In this document: positions 24,268 to 35,722 of the stretch, piece by piece
Layout of the letters: each line of letters opens with the position of its first letter
Numbering within the stretch: position 1 is the stretch's first letter
NCBI RefSeq assembly: GCF_947179515.1
Contig: NC_067476.1
Span: forward strand, 53,973,383 to 54,037,382
Source: Apodemus sylvaticus
Taxonomy: Eukaryota; Chordata; Mammalia; Rodentia; Muridae
Length of the DNA: 64,000 bases
Reading direction: 5' to 3'
Notes under the pieces: generated by a model
The model's database searches: none
Seen by the model: the letters and a program-made list of their open reading frames with translations, nothing else
Told to the model about the DNA's origin: nothing
Program-made: the position numbers and the translations under genes

Positions 24268-24625
24268 TTTTGACACAAACTAGAGTCATCAAAGAGGAAG
24301 GAGCCTTCATTGAGGAAATGCCTCCATGAGATCTAGCTGTAAGGCATTTTATCAATGGGGGAGGCCCCGCCCACTGTGGGTGATGCCATCCCTAGACTGG
24401 TGGTCCTGGGTTCTATAAAAAAGCAGGCTGAGCAAGTCATGAAGAGCAAGTCAGTAAGTAGCACCCTCCATGGCCTCTGCATCACTCCTGCCTGCAGGGC
24501 CCTGCTCCGTCTGAATTCATGTCCTGACTTCTTCAATAATGAACAGCAATATAAAAGTATAAGTCAACTTGCTTTTTTGGTCATGGTGTTTCATTATAGC
24601 AATAAACACACTAGCTAAGCCACTG
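24268..24625 (+). mobile_element. MaLR-like LTR
   Basis: Starts near gttttgacacaaactagagt and has aggaaatgcctccatgagat, cgcccactgtgggtgatgcc, ttctataaaaaagcaggctg and tccatggcctctgcatcact. It ends ttggtcatggtgtttcatta and tagcaataaac. The end shares gtcatg..tagcaataaa with the provirus LTRs nearby. It is the same family as the minus-strand copy at 5708. Confidence 0.55.
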
Positions 24626-24639
24626 TGCATTCAGTATCC

Positions 24640-24782
24640 ACAGAAGCCAAAAGAGAGCACTGGATCCTTTGGAACTGGAGTTACAGATGTTTGTAAGCTA
24701 TCATGTGAATGCCGGGAAATCAAACCCAGGACCTCTGGAAGAGCAGTCAAAGCTCTTAACCATTGAGCCATATCTCCACCTC
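24640..24782 (-). repeat. B2/B3-type SINE fragment
   Basis: ggaactggagttacagatgt, caaacccaggacctctggaa, gagcagtcaaagctcttaac and cattgagccatatctcca form the reverse complement of the tRNA-derived head. Confidence 0.75.
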
Positions 24783-24858
24783 CATGCAAGGTAAAGAAAA
24801 GGAGTAGCTTAAACAGATATAAGAAAAAGGAATGACAGGGTATGGGCCAAAGAATGTG

Positions 24859-24916
24859 GAGGCAGAGAGAAAGAGAGAGAGAAAGAGAAAGAGAGAGAGA
24901 GAAAGAGAAAGAGAAT
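24859..24916. repeat. (GA)n/(GAAA)n purine tract
   Basis: 58 nt of almost pure purine, gagagaaagaga-type. Confidence 0.9.
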
Positions 24917-25069
24917 ATAAAAATGTGGCTTCTGAAGCTTGCTTCATGCTATTTCCCTAGTGTAAATAACTATATTATTTAAGATTAAGTTTATAAACAG
25001 CCAGTCTGTTGATTTTTAAATTGAGACTGTATAGATATAGATAATATGCTAAATACCTTTTAAGCAAAC

Positions 25070-25092
25070 TAAAAAAAAAAAAAAAAAAAAAA
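25070..25092. repeat. Poly(A) tract
   Basis: About 22 consecutive A without an attached SINE body. Confidence 0.9.
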
Positions 25093-25403
25093 GAAAGGCC
25101 AATTAGCACACCAGATTTCCCACACTCCTCCAGCTGTCCCAAGCAACAAAGAATTGAATGTTTACAGAGGTATCCAAAGGTTTTAGTAGTAAATGATAAC
25201 TTTTAGCAGTATATCAATTATATTTCAATATCAAATGTATGTAGCTTGGTAATCCTAAACAAGTCTTTCAAAATTAAAATTTCAATGTAAAAGAAATTCC
25301 TTTAAAAAAAAATCAAACTAATGGCAACATGTAAGGTGTGGCATTTATTCTAAACTTCCTTAAAGGAATACATAGTCACATATGTACATGTGTGCATATA
25401 AAG

Positions 25404-25440
<37 letters not shown>
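25404..25440. repeat. (TG)n microsatellite
   Basis: A pure TG run of about 36 nt. Confidence 0.95.
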
Positions 25441-25441
<1 letters not shown>

Positions 25442-25575
25442 TTGTGTGTATGGAGAGAAAGAGGCAGTGCTTGTGAGGAAGGTACAGATTAGCTTACTGA
25501 AATTTCCTGGCAGCATGGATTTTTACACCCATGTCATCAGAGGCATCTTCATGGGAAAGGGCTGACTTCGGGTAA

Positions 25576-25662
25576 CTGATCCTAGACTAAGGACAGCCTG
25601 CCTAGACTATATGATGTTCAGATAATTAATCCTAGACTAAGGACAGTCTGCCTAGACTATGT
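25576..25662. repeat. 50-bp tandem duplication
   Basis: cctagactaaggacag begins at 25581 and again at 25631. The following ctgcctagactat is also repeated. Within each unit cctagacta occurs twice, 20 bp apart. Confidence 0.9.
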
Positions 25663-26584
25663 CTTGGCTCGCAGTGTTGATTCTGAAATGCAAATTATAT
25701 GGTTTGTTTGTCAGTTTGTATTATTAATGTTTATAAGAAATATTTTCTACAGTATGTTTTCCAAAAGACTTAAAATACATAAATTAGTAATTTAATTAGT
25801 ATGAAATTATCGTAAGAACTACTGAATGAATCTACTGGTCCATGATCTGTACAGACACACATATATTTATTACTTGGAACAAGAATCTATTCAAATTTAG
25901 TTCCAAGAGAAATAAAGGTGACTAATAAACTGGGCCCCTATCCAATCTGGATGACTAAATCAAGCTATTGTAGAAGAGAAGAGTCTGGCTTCCTCACATG
26001 CTGCAACTTCACCATTATATGCAATACAATACTTTAATTTTCTTGTTTACAATTATTTTTCCAAGCTCAGGAAATGCATTGAATAACAAATGAGAAAAAT
26101 ATCATAGCTATCACTTGGAAGGAAAACTGTGACCATTACAATAGGCTACCAAGTTTCCTGGGGACAAGAGTTGGCTTGAATTCAGTTCCTGTGGCAACAA
26201 TGCTCATGGTCATAAAAATACATAGCAAACCCTGTACAACAATCCCTACAGTGGACCATTAAAATGCTGATAGCCATGAACCCATACAGCAAGCACATGC
26301 AGTGAACTGTTTACAGAAGCTCAGGACAGAACTGACCTAAGGACCACGACAAACACACCTGTGGGGTTCTTCCCCTTCAATTCTAAAACATACAATCATC
26401 ATACCAACGTTTACCAAGGGGAACTTCATGAAGCACTATTTTTAATAATTTGATTTTTAATCAAAACTATTCTTAAGAAGAGCAGAAAACTCAAGTAGTC
26501 TTTGGAGCACTATCTGGGAGCTGCAATCACATTAGGTCACCACTGAAAACCAACTAAAAAGAAAGCAGTTTTAAAGGTTTAAAT

Positions 26585-26590
26585 TTTATT
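26585..26590 (-). terminator. Chn1: Possible polyadenylation signal for a short Chn1 transcript
   Basis: AATAAA on the minus strand, followed downstream by a GT-rich stretch (ttggttttcagtggtg on the minus strand around 26551-26536). It lies about 0.6 kb beyond the candidate exon start at 27179, with no named repeat in between. AATAAA is frequent in AT-rich introns, so the value of this site depends on the candidate exon. Confidence 0.25.
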
Positions 26591-27101
26591 TAAGTTATTT
26601 GTGCATTGAACCTTTGTAGGTGTTTTTACTAGAATTCTGTGCAATTCAGCTTTTACAGAGAACCTCTTAAGTACAGAAAGGTTGGCTGACAGCTGCAGAG
26701 CTGTGCAATTAGTTGGTAGACAGCTAACAACCCTCACCTGTCGAAAGACTCCAGGACACTTTTACTATGTACTGTGCTCTCTTCCTCATAACACATAATT
26801 GAAGAGTTGAGCCCCAGCACTCTTGTGCTGAATATGAAAGATATCCTCACAGAAATGAAGCAGGTATCTCATGTGGAAACGTTACGTTCATGTCTACAGT
26901 GCCCAGCTCTTAATGTCAACACCAACATCCTGCCCATAGCACTACTCCAATTCCTGCAAAACCAATACCTTTTGCCTCTTAGGTAAAAAATACCAGACAA
27001 GGAAGGGATTTAACTACTAAGGATCCATTAAAATATTTATAAAACCACTTTTGTGGCACTATTTACTTTGAATCAATTAAGCAGGATTACTTTTTACTTA
27101 C

Positions 27102-27179
27102 AAATGTCATCCACTGGGACAGGGAATCAGTGTTTCAAGTTGTTGAACAGGTCATCATCCCTGTCTTGTTGGATGACAC
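27102..27179 (-). other. Chn1: Candidate alternative Chn1 exon with in-phase stop
   Basis: About 1.6 kb downstream of the SH2/linker exon, the minus strand has a T-rich tract ending in an acceptor (attttatttacag), then 78 nt, then a strong donor (gtaagtaaaa). The preceding exon ends in phase 0, so the unit would be read VSSNKTGMMTCSTT and stop (TGA at 27137-27135), giving a protein of SH2 plus linker with no C1 or RhoGAP domain. Alternatively the donor is not used and the exon runs on to a polyadenylation signal at 26590-26585. This is not the canonical next exon (which begins LTSLVRR). I do not know whether a transcript uses it; the call rests on splice-site form, phase and the poly(A) signal only. 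Confidence 0.35.
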
Positions 27180-28815
27180 CTGTAAATAAAATAAATCTAT
27201 TTTTCAGTGAGATTTCTAAGTAAACTCTATTTAAGATGCATGCAGTTTAAGCAAAGAATAATTTTTAAATGGTCCTTAATGATGTACTATTGGAGGGAGA
27301 TACTTCCCAGTGGTAACTATTTTCTATAAATAATTTTTTACTTGCCCCTTAACACAGGAGAGTCCTGGGAGTTTGACGTGCAGTATTGTCAGAATACAAT
27401 CAGAATAGTGAGAATCTTGTAGGTGGTGTTCATTTCAGTCTTCTGCCACTGAAATTACCATTTCTACTTTATAGAAGGGACATACCAGGTCCATTCAAGT
27501 TAAATAAGTAGCCTAACGTTAAAGTACCTAAATGTCATCACTTCAAGTCCCTAAGATGGAAAAGTAATGTCACATCAGCAAAGTTTTCTATCAGGTTGAT
27601 GAAGTTAGAAAGACTTAAAAGTATTTTAAGAATGTAAATTTACATGTAGCTAAACTTTTAAATGCCATTGTTAGATATGAACTGTGCAGGTGCTCCTGGA
27701 AATGTCGCAGGTGGAAAATAAGAAAAGGTGAAAAAGACAGGAATGAGACGGAGAAAAGAGCACTATTCAATGGAGCACACATTAAGACTTTAAATTTTGG
27801 CAACTTCCAGACAAGATTTGCAGCTCCCAGAAAATATAAATATAGGAAAGACCATATTTAAAGCAAATTTTCAAGAGCCAATAATTTAAAATATTCATTT
27901 CTCTGTAGTTATGGAACACCAATTGAGCTAAGATCTGCCAGAAACCAAAATTTGGGCTGGACAATGAAGACTAAATTTCCATCTCCTGCCAATCCACAAC
28001 AAGACACAGAGGGACCAGCTTACAGATCTGTGACAGAAGCCAAGCTCTAAACCTTTGTACACACGTAGCCACCAGAGACTCCTGCAGACCCAGTGCAGTG
28101 ACATGCTTCAACTGAAACAGACACTGTTCCTCTACGTCAGTCCCACGGCAAGCATGCCAGCATGGCATTCCCTCTTCCCAGGAGAGCAGGGAGGAATGAC
28201 TACAAGGGCAAACAATGACACCAAAGGCTCAAAGGATTCATGTTATTCTGAATTATATCACGACTGAAATAGGACAACTAAAAATGTAAACTATTTTATA
28301 ACTAAAGAAAAGTAAATCCTTCTGATTTAATTCCTTAACACTAAGGGATAAATCTCACTCAAGGCCGGCTGATTCTTGTAATAGTGTAATAGTTACTGAC
28401 AGACAGAGTTAAATCATGTATATTAAAATAAATTGCTAAAACCAGAACAATTTATAAACTACCATTAAAGAAAACAAAGGGTTCTGATGTGATCCCTCAG
28501 TTTCTTAGAAGGTATATCTGTCTTTCTTGGCATAAGTTATGCTCCTGAGCAAAACCTCTTAACTTTTTGTTATTGGACCATTTTTCAACATATTTTTAAA
28601 GCTGAAGATGATTTCTTGAAGGGACACAATCAGGAGGAAAAATATAGTTGATGCATTTTAATCAAACAAGTAAGAGATATACAAAGCTGATCCCCACAGA
28701 CCCAGACATTCCGAAATCCCATCTCCTTCTGAAAGCACTGTGGGAACTTTCCGGCGGAGGGCTCCTCGGCAAGGATTCCCAACAGACAAAAACAGTGTTG
28801 TTCATGATAGCTTAC

Positions 28816-29104
28816 CCTTTTCTCTGACACCCCATCCTGGCCTGTAGCCTCTTTCTCATCATGTGTCTCTTTCAGGACTGCCATGTGCTGTTTGTATGCT
28901 GGCTCTCTGTTTAAGGTTGTGTATCCTATGTGCTCATAAATTGGGTTTATCGTCATCTTGGCAATGTATTCTGCTGCCTTGGTTTCAATATAGAGAGTAA
29001 TCAAGCCATCAGTCACCAGATCGTGGATGGACTCAAAGCGTTTCTCCCCAACAAAGTGCTTTCCATCGTAGTACAGCCTGAAGTTTCTGGTCTGACTTCC
29101 AAAT
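28816..29104 (-). CDS. Chn1: Chn1 coding exon, residues 87-183: SH2 C-terminal half and linker to the C1 domain
   Basis: A 289-nt exon. Its first A completes Arg87; it then encodes 96 residues from FGSQTRNFRLYY to GVSEKR and ends in phase 0. The acceptor is cattgaggcag and the donor gtaagc. The early part (NFRLYYDGKHFVGEKRFES, then DLVTDGLITLYIE) is the second half of the SH2 fold. The rest is the acidic and polar linker (KETHDEKEATGQDG) before the C1 domain. Three human Duane syndrome residues can be placed by numbering: Ile126 in LYIE, Tyr143 in NPIYEH and Tyr148 in IGYTT; all are wild type here. In the known gene the next alpha2 exon starts LTSLVRR and is also the exon to which the alpha1-specific first exon splices. 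Neither was seen in the window. The upstream intron is about 21.6 kb. Confidence 0.97.
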
Positions 29105-30121
29105 CTGCCTCAATGAAATGGGAAAGATGCTTTTAAGAAAAGTGAACAAGTGAATTCTTTCTGAAGAAGAAACACAAAACACCCCCAAAATGAAATCTAT
29201 TGATTTTGCTTACAAATGACTCTGTTTAGATTAGCTGTGTCTGATCCCAATTAGTCACCTGGAATATATAAAATTCAACTCCTAAACACAAACAATGACC
29301 TTGAAATAACCAGTGATCCTAAAAAGAGCACTTTTACTTAGGTATCTTTTAAAGCTATTTTATTACACTTGCAATAAAGTAGAGAAAATAAACCTTATAA
29401 CCTAAGATGGCACATTCAATATGCAATTGGTCAAGTATAGTATATAAAATTTCTTCAAGTTGAACAATGAAAATATTCAATGTATTTAAAGGCCAGCACT
29501 CTTTCAGAGAGAGCTCATTTACCGCTCAGCCGGTTGGGAAGCAGCAACCGTTTACACCTGTGCAGTCTCCAGACCTGAGCCAAGCACAGACAGCACGGAA
29601 ACACATGGGCCATTTCTAGCCAGAGGTCAAGGACTTGATCTTTCCTTTAAACTTGCTCTGTGTCTGCTGGCTTGGTATGGGCAAGAAATGCTTGCAATAC
29701 ACAGCATGTAAGTCACACGCCATCAGACCACAGAGATCTGTTGTCAGTTTTAATGATGTGCTTTAGCAACTGGAGGAGGATGGTTTCTCCTCACAGTAAT
29801 TTCAGTATTTTGCTTCCTATAGGGAAACCTCAGAATTGGATCCAAGTTGGCATGGCTGACACCAGTGTCCTTGCCAGGAGAAACAGGCAACTTAATAGAA
29901 GCTGACGCCAAAGTAAGCAGAGCTGCCAGTTTCAGAGTTAGTACCAATAAAACGAAGCAAATCAGAAAGGATTTACTTCATTCTGTCATTAAAAAAAAAA
30001 AGTACAGAAATGAACTTTAAAATCAAAGTAATTTTCGCTTTGAAAAGACACCACATGAAGCTGCAAACTCAGTATTCACATGGTTCTGGCACAAATTGTA
30101 TCTAAATGGGTAAGAACTGGG

Positions 30122-30200
30122 CAGTCTAGTCTAATCTAGTCTAGTCTAGTCTAGTCTATCCCATCCCATCCATCCCATCCTATCCAATCCATCCATCTAA
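30122..30200. repeat. (TCTAG)n/(CATCC)n simple repeats
   Basis: TCTAG pentamers at 30124-30158 run into CATCC-type units up to about 30198. Confidence 0.9.
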
Positions 30201-30330
30201 AACAGGGTCTCATTGTGTAATTCTGGCTGACCTGGTTCACTATGTGGACCAGATTGGCCTTGAACTCAGAGATCTGCTTGCCTCTGCTTTCTAAATACTG
30301 GAATTAACGGCATGTGCCAGCATATGCTGC
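30200..30330 (-). repeat. B1 SINE
   Basis: aacagggtctcattgtgtaa, gaccagattggccttgaact, cagagatctgcttgcctctg and tactggaattaacggcatg form a reversed B1. Confidence 0.8.
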
Positions 30331-33183
30331 TAGGAATGAGATATTTTTAAATAATGGATCCAGAGTAGTCTGTTTTTTGTAATTTAGACTTTAATAATAC
30401 TTAATCCAGAATTCCACACACTATCAATGCTGATCTTTAACATATAGTTTCCACCTTTTGTTCCTTCTACAGCAATCAAGTCTTTCCTTACACCCAAGTG
30501 ACTGAGCCGTATAATTCAACTCTGTTCCCTCTACACTTAAACATCTCTCCCAAGCAAATTTTCAATACTGTATGTCTCAGAGACTAGAAAGATAAAATGT
30601 CTGTGCCAAAATTAATTAAAATTTCAGTTTACTTCTATAATTTCCTTTTTTCTAATATGCACTATTCTGTGCTACTTAAAAAGAACAAAAACACCGAGAG
30701 ACAGTTTGGCATTGGCCTCGCTCCTTCCTTCCCATGTGGGCAGCAGTGTCAGCATGTCACAGCACTGTCTTCTGAAGTGTGAGCAGGGTGGGGAGGGGGG
30801 TGAAGGGTGAAGGCAGTAGAACAGGTTCCACAGGCTAGCACTGTAAGGCTGGAAGAGGGGAGCCTAACTTTGGACTTGTGCTGTACTTCTACCATCCAGA
30901 GGCCCTCTCCTCGTGAGCCATGAGGTCACTAAGGAATGCTGCACAGGGTGGTGATGAGACTTAGCCTCAAAGTACATGTAAGCAGATGTGCAGGCTGGAA
31001 TGGTGATTTTTTTTTCTTTCGAAAAAACATCATTTTTTCCCACTAAGGGAACTGCATGCTTTCCTTGGCGGCCAAAGCCTACTCTCTGTTACTCAGGAAG
31101 CCGCATAGGAACAGCCTAATAGTACAGCTCATCAGACACTGCTCTGTTTCTTTGATCTATTTTGTACTTTGTTGTGTCTGTGGGATTAGAAGTAGATCTC
31201 AAGCAGAATATCCTTGAGAATGGATGGGTATGGATGGGCCTATTATATATAAGAAAAACAAAAGAAGACACCAGATCTGAAGACGAGGGGTGCCCTTCCT
31301 TTTAACAGTGTTCTGCTGGTACAATGCCATTTATTCAATAAACACTGAAGAAAATACTCAAGACACTAGCAAGTTCATGATATCCTGTTTACTTAGCAAC
31401 CACAATGGGAAATAGGTAATCATAAAAGCCTATCAAATAAAGATATGAAATGCTGAATTTCAAAAACCTCACATTAAGACTGCTTAAAGTATTTTTTTAT
31501 ATCTTTGTGTGTGTGACTGCATACACCAGCACAACTAAACACACAAAGATCAAAGGCCAACTTCTCTCTTGGTTCTCTCTACCATTTCAGTCAGGAACCT
31601 AGAACATCAGGTTTAGTGGCAAACACCTTTATCAGTCAAATAATTTTGTGGTCTGCTATCCCTTTATTTCTTTGGGACAATTTCCTTTTCCTGTTTCCTG
31701 AACAAACACATGTCTCTGCCTTAACATCTGCTTAGTGTACAAGCCTGGATGGTGCAGTCCTAGCTCTCCACAAACAGAACTGAAGAGGATGAAAACTCAC
31801 GTTCTCCAAGGTCACACTGAAGTTAACAAGCAAGAAAGAATGAGGGGCAATCTGCTCTGCACTGGGATTACTGTAAGGAATTACCACTGCCTACAAAGAC
31901 TATCCTAACAATAGCTTCAGAACTGTTTAAAAAGCTGTATAATACTGTGCCCAGTTGAATTCAGATTCATTTCAAAATATGTAATTCTAACATTTATCTT
32001 TAAAAAAATGAACATAACATTCTTTTCCAGATTTTCCCCCTGTGAATCATATTCCTAAAAAAATTCAGTCTAGATACATAAAATGATGAAAATATGTATA
32101 AAAAGTTACTTTCTGTAAAACTAAAAATTAATTTTGACTTGAGGCCAAAGTTATTTTGAAGTGTCTCTTCAAAGGACTAGAAGCTAAGAGATGTTGCCTG
32201 TTCATAACAGAAAATAAAATATACATAAGATCCTGTCTATACTAATATTGAGACATCAGAGGAGTTTATAGTAATAAGCACATAAAACCATTTTCATCAT
32301 AAAAACAATCTATCATTTACCAGAGCCAAAGCACTCAACTCAATGGTGAAAGACACAGAACCACCCCCAGAAGCACTCACAGGTGTTAATGAGCCTTCAG
32401 GAGAGAGGTGAGGACAGAAATAAGTGACAGTCTATGATCTAAGGAACACAAAGGAAGTTTAATCTAAGCCCCCTTTAAAACATTAGGCTATGATTTTTGC
32501 CTATCTTGCCACATAATTTTTATGATAAAATGGGGGAAATTACTAAAGTGATTACTTATGATTATAATATTCTCCTCCCATCTGCCTAATTAAGTTTCCA
32601 AAAGTGGCACCAGACAGCTCTGCAAGGTGGATTAGGCAAAACCTACACAAGCCAAAGCCAAGCATCCACCTCACTCCTCACGCTGCCCGGGAAAACTAAG
32701 TTCAGCACATTGGACAGTAAGAAACAGAGACTGAGGGAACACATGTTGCTGAAGGCGGAGGTGGCATCCTTGAAACGAGGAGACAGAGATCCACTTTACC
32801 TTTCCTGACAGGACACAGAGACTTCTGGGGGAGGGGAATCCAATTAACTTTACAGTAAGAATCATCCTGTACCTGTCAGGCTCCCTGAGCTCTTAGCATT
32901 ACAGTTGAGCCTAAGTGCCAAATACATTTAAATATGGTAATCATCCACCAACCACACAGTGTCCTAGAAAAAGCTTCAAGGAAAACAAAGACTATGATAA
33001 ACAGATAGAATCAAGTCAAACTGGGGGAAAGAAATCATTCACAGGGACAAAAATATCTATTTTAAAAGTATTAACCTGCTAAACTTTAGGCTATCTCTTA
33101 TTTCTATCCTTGAATAGAAGTTAGCCAAGTATATGTATATCATGCTACCCAGAAAACACAAGGTAAACAGTCAGTGTAGAAAT

Positions 33184-33184
<1 letters not shown>

Positions 33185-33220
<36 letters not shown>
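33185..33220. repeat. Orphan poly(A) tract, 36 nt
   Basis: 36 consecutive A with no recognisable SINE or L1 on its 5' side. Confidence 0.95.
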
Positions 33221-33225
<5 letters not shown>

Positions 33226-33651
33226 CATATTATGTATGTAAATATAACAAGGTACTTAAAAATAGAGCAGTAATTATAAATAAAAAACTCAAATTGGCAA
33301 ACTCTGACATTACTGAACACCAGCAAGTATATAGAATTGCTACAGAGTTCGTGGCTGTTATACTGTTTAACAGAGAGATTTAGTTATATTACATAGTCAG
33401 ATTGAGCACAGGTATACTATGGCACTGTAAGCTCAGTCCTAGGAGCTGGGTATATGATTATATACCCATCCTGAAGGAATATAATACCTAGAAATATTAT
33501 GTCATATTTCATATATAACCCAGCATATTTTATAAATAAGCATAGTTTTATATTTTACAAGTAAACATATAAATAAAAATATAACATATTTATGGCTACT
33601 GTTGCCATACACTAATATATCTTTATAGTTAGGCACAGATACAGATAAAGT

Positions 33652-33795
33652 ATTTTGAGATGGGGGTCTTTCTACACAGATAACTGTGGCTATCTTGGGA
33701 CTTGTTCTGTAGATCAGGCTGGCTTTGAACTCACAGAGATCCACCTGTCTGTCTCCTTGCTGAGATTAAAGGTGCAGGCCACCATATACAGCTAC
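33652..33795 (-). repeat. B1 SINE
   Basis: gagatgggggtctttctaca, ctgtagatcaggctggcttt, gaactcacagagatccacct and tgagattaaaggtgcaggc form a reversed B1. Confidence 0.8.
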
Positions 33796-34127
33796 CATAG
33801 GCTATTTTCATATTTAAGTACTTCCCCTAACTTGACACAAACATATATATCAACAAGCTTCTAAAAGTGAAACCACATAATTCCCAGGAAAACAGAAAAT
33901 CAAGTGCTGGGATGGTAGTTTGGAAAGCCCTCCCCTATCCTATTGTCCCTTCCTGAGAGTTAAAGGCACACTACTGCTTCTAAGGAGAAATGTAAACACT
34001 TAAAGGCTGCCAGATAGAGGACTGGCTGTTGGGTTGCTTACTTGAAAGCACTAGAGCTAGCACAATACCTCGCACTTAGGATGTCCAAGCAAACCACTGA
34101 GCAAGTCACTAGATAGACCTAATATGG

Positions 34128-34222
34128 TGTCAAATGGCTCTAATCACAGCACTTAGGAGGCTGAGGCAGGAGAGTTGCCACAAGTTCAAAGGCAGTCTGA
34201 GTTACAGAGTGAGAGCTGTCTA
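34128..34222 (+). repeat. Partial B1-type SINE
   Basis: taatcacagcacttaggagg, ctgaggcaggagagttgcca and gcagtctgagttacagagtg: the first half of a diverged 7SL-derived element. Confidence 0.55.
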
Positions 34223-34863
34223 AGAACAGAGGGAATGGAGAACTAAGGGGGTTCTGCTGGGAAGAGGGCTTCAATGTTAAGACAGAGCCAGAGAGTGCAA
34301 GAGGGGCTGAGCAACAGCCAGACTTCAGGACATGCATGGATGAGATCTCGGGCATAGTGAGGTCTACTGTTAGCAATCAGTAAATATGCTACTAAAATCA
34401 TTTCTAATGGTTCCACTAGTGCCTTCTCCTGAGCTGGATGGCAACAAGTAACAAAATTTATTTCAAAAAGTTCACTGGCACTATACAGAACTGTGAAAAC
34501 ACAGTGAGATTGCTACAGGCTTATTAGTGCCATGCCAAGCTGTCATTACAGATCCCTAATGCTCTCAGTGTGAGGAGATGTGTAATCTGAAGGTGCTTTC
34601 CACATCGACAACTAAAGTACAAGATGCTTTCTACTCTACTGAGTTAGGATCATTAATATCATTAATATCATTTTTTACCTTATCACATATGCAGAAAACC
34701 CTTCCTAAAAACTCTGAAATACATATATATGTATATATGTAAATATATATACATATATTTTTATTTACAGAAAAATATTATACATTAGAAACCACAATGT
34801 ATCCAGAAATGTTCAATGTATTTGTAGAATTAACAATAGACTTCACTTATTTAAGAATGATGT

Positions 34864-35035
34864 TGGGTGGTGGTGGCACACACCTTTGATCCCAGCACTC
34901 AGAAGGCAGAGGATAGAATATCTCTGTGAGCTCAAGGATACGCTGGACTACAAATCGAGTTCCAGGACAGGCAGGGCTGTTACACAGAGAAACCCTGTCT
35001 TAAAAAACATAACAAAATAAAACAAACAAACAAAC
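34864..35035 (+). repeat. B1 SINE
   Basis: tgggtggtggtggcacacac, ctttgatcccagcactcaga, gagttccaggacaggcaggg and cacagagaaaccctgtctta, then an A-rich (AAAC)n tail. Confidence 0.9.
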
Positions 35036-35391
35036 AATAGTGAAAGAGAGAATTGATGATCAGTTCAACTAAAGAGTTATTGATATCTTGTTTGAAATTA
35101 ATCTGCTATTTCAGAATAAAAATTCATTCTGCAACACCTGTCTAAGAAAACTGAGTTCCATATTCATATATAAGTGTTCGTGTACAAACATAAAACTACA
35201 CATTCACCGTTTCTCAGATTCTTAAATCCTTTATACAGTGTAGTGCTATTTTTAGTAATTCTGGTATAAAATATATACTCCAAGTATTACATACAGACTA
35301 CAATTTAGTATTTTTCTTGATAATCCAGGTTCATCACTGTATTATTCTAATGGGTAAAATAGAGAAACATCCTAAAGCATTGAGCTGCTGT

Positions 35392-35722
35392 GATGGCGAG
35401 TGTTGTCAACTTGACAGACTCTAGCATTCGCCTGAGCATGCTGTGGGAATTATCTTGGTAGTGTTAGGTGAGGTGGGAAGAGCCATCCACTGTGGGCGGT
35501 ACCATTCAGTGCCTAGGATCCCAGCCTGTGTGAGTGGAGGGAGCAGAGTAGCAGAGAGTGTTCATCTCCCTCCTGACTGTGCTGCATTGGGAATGCAGGC
35601 TCTGAGCACCTGCTGCCTTCACTTCCCTGTCATGAAAGACCGCACCCTTGCACTAAGCCTTTTCTCCCTTGGTTGCTTTTGTTGGGTATTTTTTTACAAC
35701 CAGGACAATTAACAAAAACAGT
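35392..35722 (+). mobile_element. MaLR-like LTR
   Basis: gagtgttgtcaacttgacag, gtgggaattatcttggtagt, catccactgtgggcggtacc and ttctcccttggttgcttttg, then ttttacaaccaggacaatta. The middle block is related to the copies at 5708 and 24268. The 89-residue open frame here is incidental. Confidence 0.5.

Larger units (their letters stand above)
1..28815 (-). other. Chn1 intron downstream of the SH2/linker exon (rest of window)
   Basis: No canonical coding exon was found here. Named repeats are listed separately. Stretches in which I see nothing beyond AT-rich intronic sequence and short simple repeats are about 1-760, 1720-4420, 6090-6700, 12340-15550, 15665-17570, 19180-20980, 25100-25400, 25700-26560 and 27190-28815. 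I looked for the alpha1-chimaerin first exon (start MPSKES, end LFAYSQ) and the LTSLVRR exon by eye and saw neither. Confidence 0.75.

Noticed and set aside
1..28815. Alpha1-chimaerin first exon and the LTSLVRR exon
   Set aside because: I looked for their expected coding sequence on the minus strand and did not see either; they should be downstream of this window.
35443..35712. 89-codon open frame
   Set aside because: Lies within a MaLR-like LTR; not a gene.
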